A DNA stretch of 15,938 nt from RGIG7450 sp045648785. GTDB taxonomy: Bacteria > Bacillota > Clostridia > RUG12999. Shown piece by piece: positions 7,031-12,704 of the stretch. A program made the position numbers and the translations under genes. Where the stretch lies: assembly GCA_045648785.1 (NCBI GenBank), contig JAZROP010000001.1, positions 1 to 15,938 of the forward strand, written 5' to 3'. The notes under the pieces are model-generated. The model was not told the DNA's origin, did no database searches, and saw only the letters and a program-made list of their open reading frames with translations. Positions within the stretch are counted from its first letter, which is position 1. Every line of letters starts with the position of its first letter.

Positions 7031-7344
7031 ACATGTCGCCTCCTGAATTTATTTCGCTGCTAGTAAATATACCCTTCGGTATTGCGACAACAAAATTTCT
7101 GCACACTTATCCGGGCGTGTCATGTCGCCCTTCAAAATTACCCGAAAAGCATGGGCTTTCCGGGCACACATTGCATAAAAACGCATAAGGGCATAGATAT
7201 CCCGCCCCTTGTGTTAGCTTTTGTGTACAGTGACTCTGCCGCCCGGTTTAAAATCGGACAAATCTCCACGGAAATTCCGGATTTCCTGCTATTTTGCAGA
7301 CCCGGTGCAACCTCCCGCTTCTACGACCGCCTTTAGTCACAGCA
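7031..7344 (-). promoter_or_regulatory. Structured 5' leader of the rpsJ (S10) operon
   Basis: This stretch of about 310 nt lies between the predicted start of transcription (about 7344) and rpsJ, and has no convincing gene. It is more GC-rich than the flanking AT-rich DNA and full of complementary segments, as expected of a folded RNA. They include GTGACT at its 5' end with AGTCAC (7227-7240 region), GGAAAT/ATTTCC at 7270-7286, AAGGGGC/GCCCTT at 7187-7210, a 10-bp hairpin at 7141-7164, GGGCG/CGCCC at 7113-7130, and ATACC/GGTAT at 7069-7082. A 9-nt sequence, GGCGACATG, occurs in the leader (7121-7129) and again at the rpsJ ribosome binding site (7032-7040). Ribosomal protein operons are often controlled through such leaders, and S10-operon leaders have been described in Clostridia; whether this matches one is untested. 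The 84-residue plus-strand frame here is judged spurious. Confidence 0.6.
7141..7164 (-). terminator. Candidate attenuator hairpin in the rpsJ leader
   Basis: In the minus-strand transcript the left arm CCCGGAAAGC and right arm GCTTTTCGGG pair over 10 bp (one G-U) around a CCAT loop. The next bases are TAATTTTG, a short U-rich tail (7133-7140). The stem is strong but the tail is weak for a classical intrinsic terminator, so it may be a partial attenuator or simply a structural hairpin. It lies about 110 nt before rpsJ, inside the leader. Confidence 0.4.
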
Positions 7345-7350
7345 AATAAT

Positions 7351-7379
7351 ATTATATACTAATTTTTCTCCCATTACAA
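7351..7379 (-). promoter_or_regulatory. Promoter of the rpsJ (S10) operon
   Basis: On the minus strand a -35 box TTGTAA (7374-7379) is followed, after exactly 17 nt, by a perfect -10 box TATAAT (7351-7356). Start of transcription is predicted near 7344. AT-rich sequence with an A-tract lies just upstream. It faces away from the nif3 promoter, and the two -35 boxes are about 70 nt apart. Confidence 0.75.
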
Positions 7380-7410
7380 GTTATTTCATGTAGAAAATTA
7401 GCGCCTTTTT

Positions 7411-7427
7411 TGCATATTTTTTATGCA
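7411..7427. repeat. Palindrome midway between the divergent promoters
   Basis: TGCATA and TATGCA flank a five-T loop, forming a 6-bp inverted repeat. It sits almost at the midpoint between the -35 box of the rpsJ promoter and the -35 box of the nif3 promoter. It could be an operator shared by both; no regulator can be named from it, and AT-rich DNA yields such palindromes by chance. Confidence 0.35.
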
Positions 7428-7447
7428 CATTGCACAAAGACGGGCTA

Positions 7448-7476
7448 TTTACTTAATTTATCAAGTGTGTTATACT
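7448..7476 (+). promoter_or_regulatory. Promoter of the nif3-radC-lspA-rluD operon
   Basis: A -35 box TTTACT (7448-7453), a 17-nt spacer and a -10 box TATACT (7471-7476) with a TG extension (TGT at 7468-7470). Start of transcription is predicted near 7483. The promoter lies downstream of the earliest ATG of the long open frame (7423), which argues that the true nif3 start is the later one at 7654. Confidence 0.65.
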
Positions 7477-7482
7477 ATTTAT

Positions 7483-7653
7483 GAGGTGTTAACGCGAAAA
7501 ATCACGTTAATAAGATTAAAAAGCGCATGCGAAAATTTCGCCGTAAGCGAAAACGCATATGCGCATAATTTCCATTATACGCCTTATCTGCCCACCATAA
7601 AGACGTATAAAAATCTCGTTACTTTTTGTGGGCAGAAAGGCTATGGAAATTTT
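7483..7653 (+). promoter_or_regulatory. Structured 5' leader before nif3
   Basis: About 170 nt separate the predicted start of transcription from the nif3 ATG. Three inverted-repeat structures follow each other. The first is TTAACG/CGTTAA (7489-7510). The second is a compound hairpin at 7523-7564 with outer arms GCGCATGCG and CGCATATGCGC (a 2-nt bulge) and an inner stem TTTCGC/GCGAAA. The third is a long hairpin at 7567-7651 that reaches the start codon. The sequence stays open in the nif3 frame, but the encoded residues do not resemble the family. The pattern suggests a cis-acting RNA element; I do not recognise it as a known riboswitch. Confidence 0.5.
7567..7651 (+). promoter_or_regulatory. 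Long hairpin that buries the nif3 ribosome binding site
   Basis: The left arm holds AATTTCCAT (7567-7575), GCCTT (7581-7585) and CTGCCCAC (7588-7595). The right arm holds the exact complements in reverse order: GTGGGCAG (7628-7635), AAGGC (7637-7641) and ATGGAAATT (7643-7651). That is 22 base pairs in three blocks around a 32-nt loop. The only ribosome binding site candidate for nif3, AGAAAGG (7634-7640), lies in the right arm and the start codon follows 2 nt after the stem. Folding would therefore be expected to reduce nif3 initiation. Confidence 0.55.
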
Positions 7654-8433
7654 ATGGTACATTTAAGCGAAATTACATCAAAACTTGAGAAATTATATCC
7701 CCTCTCTTATGCCTGCAGCTGGGATAATGTGGGTTTGATAGTGGGAAACAGGGAAAAAACCATTTCAAAAGTGCTTGTGGCACTTGATTTTGATATAGAA
7801 GTTGCAAAAGAAGCAAAGGAAATTGGAGCAGAGCTTATTCTGACCCATCATCCCATTATCTTTTCTCCTATTAATAAGATAAATTCCGACACTCCATTGG
7901 GCAGAGCACTTTTATTCCTCATTGAAAATAAAATCGCTCTTTATTCTGCACACACCAATCTGGACTGTGCACCGGGCGGAATTAACGACTACCTTGTCGA
8001 GCTTTACGGATTTAAAAATATGCACCACACAGATATCGAACCCGGAAAAGAATTCGGACTGGGCAGAGTATCTGAGCTTGCAAACCCTATGACACTAAAG
8101 GAGCTCGCAGACCACATTGGAAAAAAACTAAATTTAGACCATATATATTATATAGGAAGAGATGATGCCGTTATACGCACTGCTTTCACCTGTAGCGGTA
8201 GTGGCGGCAGTCTTATTTCTGCCGACAAAGGTGCCGATGTGTTTATCACGGGCGATATAAAATATTCGGGGGCGCGTGAGTTTAACGAGCAGGGGCTTAA
8301 TGTAATTTGCGCCGGTCATTATGACACTGAAATACACACAACCACACTTTTTAAAAAAGCGCTTTCGGGGTTTGACATTAAAATTGTAAAATCCAAAGCA
8401 AACACAAACATTGTAAAAACACAGGAGTTGTAA
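7654..8433 (+). CDS. Nif3-like dinuclear metal-centre protein (GTP cyclohydrolase I type 2 family)
   Basis: Nif3/YbgI/YqfO-family proteins are widespread toroidal hexamers with a two-metal site; their physiological role is not settled, though GTP cyclohydrolase activity has been reported for one member. From the ATG at 7654 the protein has 259 residues. It begins VHLSEITSKLEKLYPLSYAC, followed by SWDNVGLIVG at about 22-31, the family's usual opening. Metal-site motifs are LTHHPIIF (H65, H66), AHTNLD (H100, D104) and GHYDTE (H222, E226). This is the short form without the roughly 110-residue PII-like insert of Bacillus YqfO. The frame is open back to 7423, but that extension is unlike the family and begins before the predicted promoter. 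The ribosome binding site AGAAAGG is weak, 13 nt away and inside a hairpin. radC follows after 4 nt. Confidence 0.9.
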   Translation: MVHLSEITSKLEKLYPLSYACSWDNVGLIVGNREKTISKVLVALDFDIEVAKEAKEIGAELILTHHPIIFSPINKINSDTPLGRALLFLIENKIALYSAHTNLDCAPGGINDYLVELYGFKNMHHTDIEPGKEFGLGRVSELANPMTLKELADHIGKKLNLDHIYYIGRDDAVIRTAFTCSGSGGSLISADKGADVFITGDIKYSGAREFNEQGLNVICAGHYDTEIHTTTLFKKALSGFDIKIVKSKANTNIVKTQEL

Positions 8434-8437
8434 TAAA

Positions 8438-9130
8438 ATGTCACGCGACAACTTAAATATGGGGCACAGGGGCAGAGTCCGGGAAAAGTATAAAAAGCTC
8501 GGCTCTTTCAATTCCTACCAGTCTTACGAAGTCCTTGAGCTTTTACTTTTTTACGCCCTCCCCCGCAGGGATACCAAAGCAATTGCAAAAAACCTCATTT
8601 CTGTCTTTGGGTCGCTCAAAGGAGTGCTCTCTGCAGATGTTTCCGCGTTGAAAAAACAGCCGGGCATAGGCGATTCGGCAGCTGTTTTCTTAAATGCTAT
8701 CGGACAGGCTACAGAATATATGTTTCAGGAGAACGCACAGGAAATCAAAGGCGCAGGGGACATGGGTGAATACGCCCTTCATTTAATGAAGGGTAAAACA
8801 GTTGAAGAATTTTATGCCGTTGCCCTTAATCCCAAAAATGAAATTATAAATGAGAGAATGCTTGCCAGTGGCGGAACTTCCTCGGTAAATGTAAATATAA
8901 GCGACATTGTAAAATTTTCAATGGACTCGGATGCCGATAAAATTATTCTTATTCACAATCACACAAACGGTAATCCTTCTCCATCGGGAGAGGATATTGA
9001 AATAACCAGAAACTTTATTGACATAGCATCAAAGGTAGGCGTCACAATATCGGATCATATCATAACAGGCGATAATCGTTATGTTTCTATGTTCAGTAGC
9101 GGATTGTTTAAAAAGGAGGGCGAAAAATGA
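8438..9130 (+). CDS. radC: RadC-family JAMM/MPN domain protein
   Basis: RadC proteins were named for a DNA repair phenotype later attributed to another gene; their real function is unknown. The 230 residues comprise an N-terminal helical part with LLLFYALPRRDTKAIAKNL (about 35-53), a helix-hairpin-helix LKKQPGIGDSAA (about 71-82), and a C-terminal MPN domain (about 105-225). The JAMM metal site is complete: E124 upstream, HNH at 173-175, then S183 and D186 within NPSPSGED. The usual HNHPSG reads HNHTNG here, a mild variation. AGGAG lies 10 nt before the ATG. Its end overlaps lspA by 4 nt (ATGA). Confidence 0.93.
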   Translation: MSRDNLNMGHRGRVREKYKKLGSFNSYQSYEVLELLLFYALPRRDTKAIAKNLISVFGSLKGVLSADVSALKKQPGIGDSAAVFLNAIGQATEYMFQENAQEIKGAGDMGEYALHLMKGKTVEEFYAVALNPKNEIINERMLASGGTSSVNVNISDIVKFSMDSDADKIILIHNHTNGNPSPSGEDIEITRNFIDIASKVGVTISDHIITGDNRYVSMFSSGLFKKEGEK

Positions 9131-9576
9131 TATATATTTTACTGACTCTTTTTTTGATTATTGCCGACATTCTGTCAAAATACATTGTTACGGCAAATAT
9201 GTCTGTCGGTTTTTCCATTCCGCTTTGGGAAAGAGTTTTTCACCTGACATATGTTCAGAACACCGGTGCGGCTTTCAGCATGTTTTCGGGACAAAGGCTG
9301 TTTCTTATTCTCCTGCCTATAATTGTAATTGCCGCTATTGGCATATATATTTTTGTGAAAAACCCGCAAAACAAGGTGCTTATGCTCGCATTTTCCCTTA
9401 TAATTTCCGGTGGCATCGGTAATCTCATAGACCGCATAAGACTTGGCTATGTGGTGGATTTTTTTGATTTTCGCCTGATAAACTTTCCCGTATTTAATGT
9501 TGCGGATATCTGGGTAACATCAGGTGCGGCTCTGTTTATCTGCCTGCTCCTTTTTTCAAAGGAGGATGTTATATGA
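9127..9576 (+). CDS. lspA: Lipoprotein signal peptidase (signal peptidase II)
   Basis: LspA is an aspartyl protease of the cytoplasmic membrane that removes signal peptides from lipid-modified prolipoproteins. The 149 residues form about four membrane segments (roughly 3-20, 58-77, 84-102 and 127-144). Family motifs are present: D14xxxK18 at the start, VQNTGAAFSM (43-52), GGIGNLIDRIRLG (95-107) and FNVADIW (123-129). The catalytic aspartates are D102 and D127. Length is close to the norm (about 150-165). The ribosome binding site AAGGAGGG (9113-9120) lies inside radC and the start overlaps its stop. A second ATGA overlap joins it to the pseudouridine synthase; lspA-rluD adjacency is common in Firmicutes. 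Confidence 0.97.
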   Translation: MIYILLTLFLIIADILSKYIVTANMSVGFSIPLWERVFHLTYVQNTGAAFSMFSGQRLFLILLPIIVIAAIGIYIFVKNPQNKVLMLAFSLIISGGIGNLIDRIRLGYVVDFFDFRLINFPVFNVADIWVTSGAALFICLLLFSKEDVI

Positions 9577-10481
9577 TATTTACAGTAGGTGAAAACTATG
9601 CCGATATCCGTCTTGACAAATTTCTCTCAGAAGTTACGGATTTTTCACGTTCCTACATTGCTAAGCTTGTGGAAGGCGGTCAGGTGCTTGTAAACTCCAT
9701 TCCCCGAAAGGTTAGTTTCAAGCTCGATATAGGTGATACAGTTTCCCTCGAAGTGCCTGAAGCATTACCGGCAGAAGCTCAACCGGAAAATATTCCGCTT
9801 GAGATTGTTTACGAAGATTCATGTATGCTTGTGGTAAACAAACCTCAGGGCATGGTGGTTCATCCGGCGGCTGGAAATCATACAGGTACGCTTGTAAACG
9901 CCTTGCTTTATCATTGTGGAGACAGTCTTTCGGGAATAGGCGGCGTTGCCCGCCCGGGAATTTTGCATCGCATTGACAAGGACACCAGCGGGCTACTTCT
10001 TGTCGCAAAAACTGACAAAGCACATATATCTCTCGCCTCACAGATAAAAGAACACAGTCTTACCCGCAAATATATTGCTCTTGTTCATGGGCATTTTAAA
10101 GAGCCGGAAGGCAGAGTTGAGGGGCCTATAGGCAGAAGTCCAAAGGATAGGAAGAAAATGTGTATAAACTATGACAACGGCAGAGATGCCGTTACTCATT
10201 ACAAGGTTTTAAAAGAATTTGAGAAATACACTCTACTTGAACTTCGCCTCCAGACCGGCAGAACTCACCAGATAAGAGTTCATATGTCAAGTCTTGGGCA
10301 TCCGGTTGCCTGCGACCCTGTTTACGGCGTAAAAAAAGAGCCGCTATCGGCAAACGGTCAGCTTCTTCATGCGGCAACGGTTGGGTTTATTCACCCTGAA
10401 ACGGAGCAGTATATGGAGTTTTCGGCTCCCCTGCCCGACTATTTTGAAAATATATTAAGCAAAATGAAATCCCGTTCTTAG
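9573..10481 (+). CDS. RluA/RluD-family pseudouridine synthase
   Basis: It converts uridine to pseudouridine in RNA, most likely 23S rRNA. The 302 residues have an N-terminal S4 RNA-binding domain (about 12-60, RLDKFLSEVTDFSRSYIAKL) followed by the catalytic domain (about 80-290). The catalytic motif HRIDKDTSGLLLVAKT lies at 132-147, with D135 as the nucleophile. The C-terminal motif LQTGRTHQIRVHMSSLGHPV (227-246) is also intact. The S4 domain and length favour the RluD (YlyB-like) group, but the exact target uridines cannot be assigned from sequence alone. AAAGGAGG at 9558-9565 precedes the ATG, which overlaps the lspA stop by 4 nt. The TAG stop (10479-10481) falls in the loop of the downstream terminator. 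Confidence 0.95.
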   Translation: MIFTVGENYADIRLDKFLSEVTDFSRSYIAKLVEGGQVLVNSIPRKVSFKLDIGDTVSLEVPEALPAEAQPENIPLEIVYEDSCMLVVNKPQGMVVHPAAGNHTGTLVNALLYHCGDSLSGIGGVARPGILHRIDKDTSGLLLVAKTDKAHISLASQIKEHSLTRKYIALVHGHFKEPEGRVEGPIGRSPKDRKKMCINYDNGRDAVTHYKVLKEFEKYTLLELRLQTGRTHQIRVHMSSLGHPVACDPVYGVKKEPLSANGQLLHAATVGFIHPETEQYMEFSAPLPDYFENILSKMKSRS

Positions 10482-10493
10482 CGAACGGGATTT
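10467..10493. terminator. Bidirectional intrinsic terminator between rluD-type gene and antiporter gene
   Basis: An 11-bp perfect stem (arms AAATCCCGTTC and GAACGGGATTT) encloses the 5-nt loop TTAGC. On the plus strand it is followed by a T-run ending at 10495; on the minus strand the stem's own A-run gives Ts followed by ATTTT. It serves the plus-strand operon and the convergent antiporter gene, whose stop is 8 nt away. The plus-strand stop codon lies in the loop, so the left arm is also coding sequence. Confidence 0.9.
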
Positions 10494-10500
10494 TTCTTTA

Positions 10501-11811
10501 TTAATCTTTTTTACTTGCAGCTTCAAGTTTTGTCTGACGGCGCATCTTAACTTCGTCCGACATAGGCTTGATATCGCCTGCGGCGGTGAGTGCCATTTTT
10601 GTAAAGAGTGGTCCGAAAAGTTCATAAATGAGCACCGCAAAAAGCGTAATGTTTCTGATTAAATTCCCCTGACCTGCCATTTCGGGAGCGGCAGCTGCAA
10701 TTGAACACATTCCAAGCGCAACACCTGCCTGAGGCAGAAGTGTAATTCCAAGATATTTGCAAATTTCCGGTGAGCATTTTGTCATCTTTGCACTTACATA
10801 TGTTCCCGAATATTTACCGAGTGAGCGGAAGACGATATAAATAACTCCAATTCCCACAATTGCCCAGTCAGCAAACACATTCAGTTCAAGCTCTGCACCG
10901 CTTATAACGAAAAAGAGTGCAAAAATGGGCGAAGTCCATTTGTCGGATGCTTCCATAAGGTCCTCCGAAAGGGGACAAATGTTGCAGAATATTGTACCCA
11001 GCATCATACATGTAAGAAGCGAAGAAAAACTGATGTGCACTGGTCCGATATGAAAATCAATCATGGAAAGTGATGCTGTCAAAAGAACCACGCCAATTGT
11101 TAAATTCAGACGGTTTGTGTTGGAATTAAACAGCTTTTCGAGCTGAGTAAGCACCCAACCCATAATAGCACCAAGTACAAGTGAGCATATAATTTCAACC
11201 ATGGGGTTAAGCAGAATTGAAATAAGATCAACCGAGCCTGCGATAAGTGTTTTTGCTATTCCGAAAGAAACCGCAAAAACTATCAGCCCAACTGCATCAT
11301 CAAGCGCAACTATTGGAAGAAGCAAGGATGTAAGCGGGCCCTTTGCCTTATACTGGCGAACAACCATAAGGGTTGCTGCAGGAGCAGTTGCCGTTGCAAT
11401 TGCACCAAGAGTTATAGCCTGAGAAACTGTCAGTTTGTCGGGCATAATTTTATGTACTGCAATCAGAGCAATGTCCACAAAAAGTGTTGCCATAAGCGCC
11501 TGAAGAATACCTATTACAAGCGCCTGTTTTCCTGTCTTTTTAAGCTCAGTTAAGCGAAATTCACTGCCTATTGAAAAAGCAATAAATCCGAGAGCAACCT
11601 CAGAAACAAGCGAAAGTTTGATTACATCTTCGTTTGTGGGAAAGCCCAAACCGCCTATGCCCAATGCACCAAGGCAATAAGGTCCTACAAGCACTCCGGC
11701 AATAAGGTATGCTGTAACTGATGGTAATTTTAAAGGTTTAAAAGCTCTTGTCATTAAAAGTCCCGCAAGAAGCGCTATAGATACTGATAATAATATGTTC
11801 ACCTGTTCCAC
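10501..11811 (-). CDS. CPA2-type cation/proton antiporter, GTG start
   Basis: This is an integral membrane protein of the Na+/H+ exchanger fold (Pfam Na_H_Exchanger type), exchanging a monovalent cation for protons. The 436 residues form about 12-13 hydrophobic segments. The unwound helix region TATAPAATLMVV lies at 140-151 and the paired acidic ion-binding residues at ALDDAVGLI (D171, D172), the CPA2 signature linked to electrogenic Na+/H+ exchange. A later segment holds FFVISGAELEL (300-310). There is no TrkA-N or TrkA-C regulatory domain; the C-terminus is a short charged tail of about 30 residues (408-436). The start is GTG at 11809-11811 with a weak AAGAAAG-like ribosome binding site; GTG at 11800-11802 is an alternative. 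Whether it carries Na+ or K+ cannot be decided here. Confidence 0.85.
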   Translation of the reverse strand: MEQVNILLSVSIALLAGLLMTRAFKPLKLPSVTAYLIAGVLVGPYCLGALGIGGLGFPTNEDVIKLSLVSEVALGFIAFSIGSEFRLTELKKTGKQALVIGILQALMATLFVDIALIAVHKIMPDKLTVSQAITLGAIATATAPAATLMVVRQYKAKGPLTSLLLPIVALDDAVGLIVFAVSFGIAKTLIAGSVDLISILLNPMVEIICSLVLGAIMGWVLTQLEKLFNSNTNRLNLTIGVVLLTASLSMIDFHIGPVHISFSSLLTCMMLGTIFCNICPLSEDLMEASDKWTSPIFALFFVISGAELELNVFADWAIVGIGVIYIVFRSLGKYSGTYVSAKMTKCSPEICKYLGITLLPQAGVALGMCSIAAAAPEMAGQGNLIRNITLFAVLIYELFGPLFTKMALTAAGDIKPMSDEVKMRRQTKLEAASKKD

Positions 11812-11838
11812 TTCTTTCTTAAAATAATCAACTTTAGT

Positions 11839-11867
11839 ATTATAGCACAGTCTTTTGCAAAAATCAA
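11839..11867 (-). promoter_or_regulatory. Extended -10 promoter of the antiporter gene
   Basis: The -35 box is TTGATT (11862-11867), the spacer 17 nt, and the -10 box a perfect TATAAT (11839-11844) preceded by TGC, a TGn extension. Transcription should start near 11832, leaving a leader of only about 20 nt before the GTG start. The antiporter is thus expressed on its own, not only by read-through from the DeoR remnant. Confidence 0.7.
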
Positions 11868-11883
11868 CGGCATTTTACAAAAA

Positions 11884-12483
11884 TTATACTTTCACAAATT
11901 CAGTATTTTTGTATCTTTCGCCATAAATTTCTTCAAGGTCAACCTCACTTACCACCCTATCTACATCATTAAAATCACATTGAAGATAAACGGAGAGTCT
12001 GCCTATTTTACTTTTATCAGCTAGAAAAACTCTGCATCGCGAGTTTTTCAGCATAATATTTCTTATAGGAATCTCAGATAGATAGCCGTCAAAAATGTTT
12101 CCATTATCGTCAACGCCCTGTGCTGAGATAAATGCAATGTCTGCATACATCCTAGAAAATGTGCTCTCTGCCGCGTGTCCTACAAGAACCGACCTATTTT
12201 CACCGCTTGTTACGCCGCCACTTGATATGGTTTTGGTTTGATAGGATGACAGAAGAAAAAGTCCGTCGATACTGTTTGTAACAACTGTTATTCCTTTAAT
12301 TTTCGCAAGCTCTTGAAAGAGGACAAAACATGTACTTGAGCCGTCCGCAAAGATAACATCTCCCTCTTTTACATATTTCGCTGCTTCCGCTGTGCGTTTT
12401 TGCTCATTTTCAACATTTTTATGTAAAATGTGCCGTTTTTGACACCATTGCTGATTGTTGTTGTTAAAAACTATATAATATAC
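11884..12483 (-). pseudogene. DeoR-family regulator lacking its DNA-binding domain
   Basis: Read in the minus strand from 12423 to the TAA at 11884-11886, this frame encodes a nearly complete DeoR C-terminal sensor domain, which in active family members binds a phosphorylated sugar or related metabolite. Recognisable steps are KRTAEAAKYVKEGDVIFADG, SSTCFVLFQEL, ITVVTNSID, SSGGVTSG, MYADIAFISAQGVDDNG and CRVFLADKSKIG. The N-terminal winged helix-turn-helix of about 55-60 residues, normally just before this, is absent. The frame stays open only to 12483 (a TGA at 12484-12486), and the residues there do not resemble the domain. No relic is seen in the other minus-strand frames up to adhE. There is no ATG, GTG or TTG in frame before the internal ATG at 12148-12150, which would give only 88 residues. 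I read it as a 5'-truncated pseudogene; a stand-alone sensor from a non-standard start is less likely. It faces away from adhE. Confidence 0.8.
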
Positions 12484-12498
12484 TCACCGCAATGTCAA
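12470..12498 (-). promoter_or_regulatory. Promoter-like sequence driving the DeoR remnant
   Basis: On the minus strand TTGACA (12493-12498) is separated by 17 nt from TATAGT (12470-12475), a near-consensus match. Transcription would begin near 12463, directly at the edge of the DeoR sensor-domain remnant. In an intact gene the promoter should lie some 150-200 nt further upstream, before the DNA-binding domain. A deletion may have joined it to the remnant, or it may be a chance match in AT-rich DNA. Confidence 0.5.
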
Positions 12499-12504
12499 GT
12501 ATAC

Positions 12505-12561
12505 ATCATTTTATAACAATATAAAGAGAAAACATTGGCAGAATATATCATTTTTATAACA
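12505..12561. repeat. Near-identical direct repeats upstream of adhE
   Basis: ATCATTTTATAACA (12505-12518) recurs as ATCATTTTTATAACA (12547-12561), differing by one T. The copies start 42 nt apart, close to four helical turns, and the second ends 24 nt before the adhE -35 box. This spacing would suit a regulator binding one face of the helix. Because the DNA is AT-rich, chance similarity is possible. Confidence 0.4.
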
Positions 12562-12585
12562 TTTTGTCAAACTTTTGATAGCTTC

Positions 12586-12614
12586 TTGACAATATTCGCG
12601 TTATGTATTAGAAT
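12586..12614 (+). promoter_or_regulatory. Promoter of adhE
   Basis: A consensus -35 box TTGACA (12586-12591), a 17-nt spacer and -10 box TAGAAT (12609-12614, 5 of 6). Start of transcription is expected near 12621, giving a leader of about 84 nt. The leader contains a 6-bp hairpin (GACGGT/ATCGTC, 12675-12690) that ends 2 nt before the AGGAGGG ribosome binding site (12693-12699). The hairpin does not cover that site. Confidence 0.8.
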
Positions 12615-12704
12615 AAATATGGAACTCAATTTATGTCGTAGAAATAGAGATTTGGCACATAAAATATAAAAACCGACGGTCAAAATCGTCACAGGAGGGT
12701 AATT

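Noticed and set aside
7082..7336. 84-residue open frame on the plus strand inside the rpsJ leader
   Set aside because: It has no ribosome binding site, lies antisense to the structured leader, and its residues show no recognisable domain. The hairpin-rich sequence explains the region better.
7423..7653. 77-residue N-terminal extension of the nif3 frame
   Set aside because: The extension is unlike any Nif3 N-terminus, and its ATG precedes the predicted promoter (7448-7476). The family's usual opening begins just after the ATG at 7654.
7643..7666. Tiny open frame (7 codons) overlapping the nif3 start
   Set aside because: Its ATG lies only 2 nt after the AGAAAGG site, too close for initiation, and it is within the hairpin arm. 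It is probably a by-product of that arm.
12461..12519. Rex-type redox operator upstream of adhE
   Set aside because: TTGTTAA (12461-12467) and TTATAACAA (12511-12519) resemble half-sites of the Rex consensus, but they are about 45 nt apart and neither has a matching partner at the required spacing. Not enough to call an operator.
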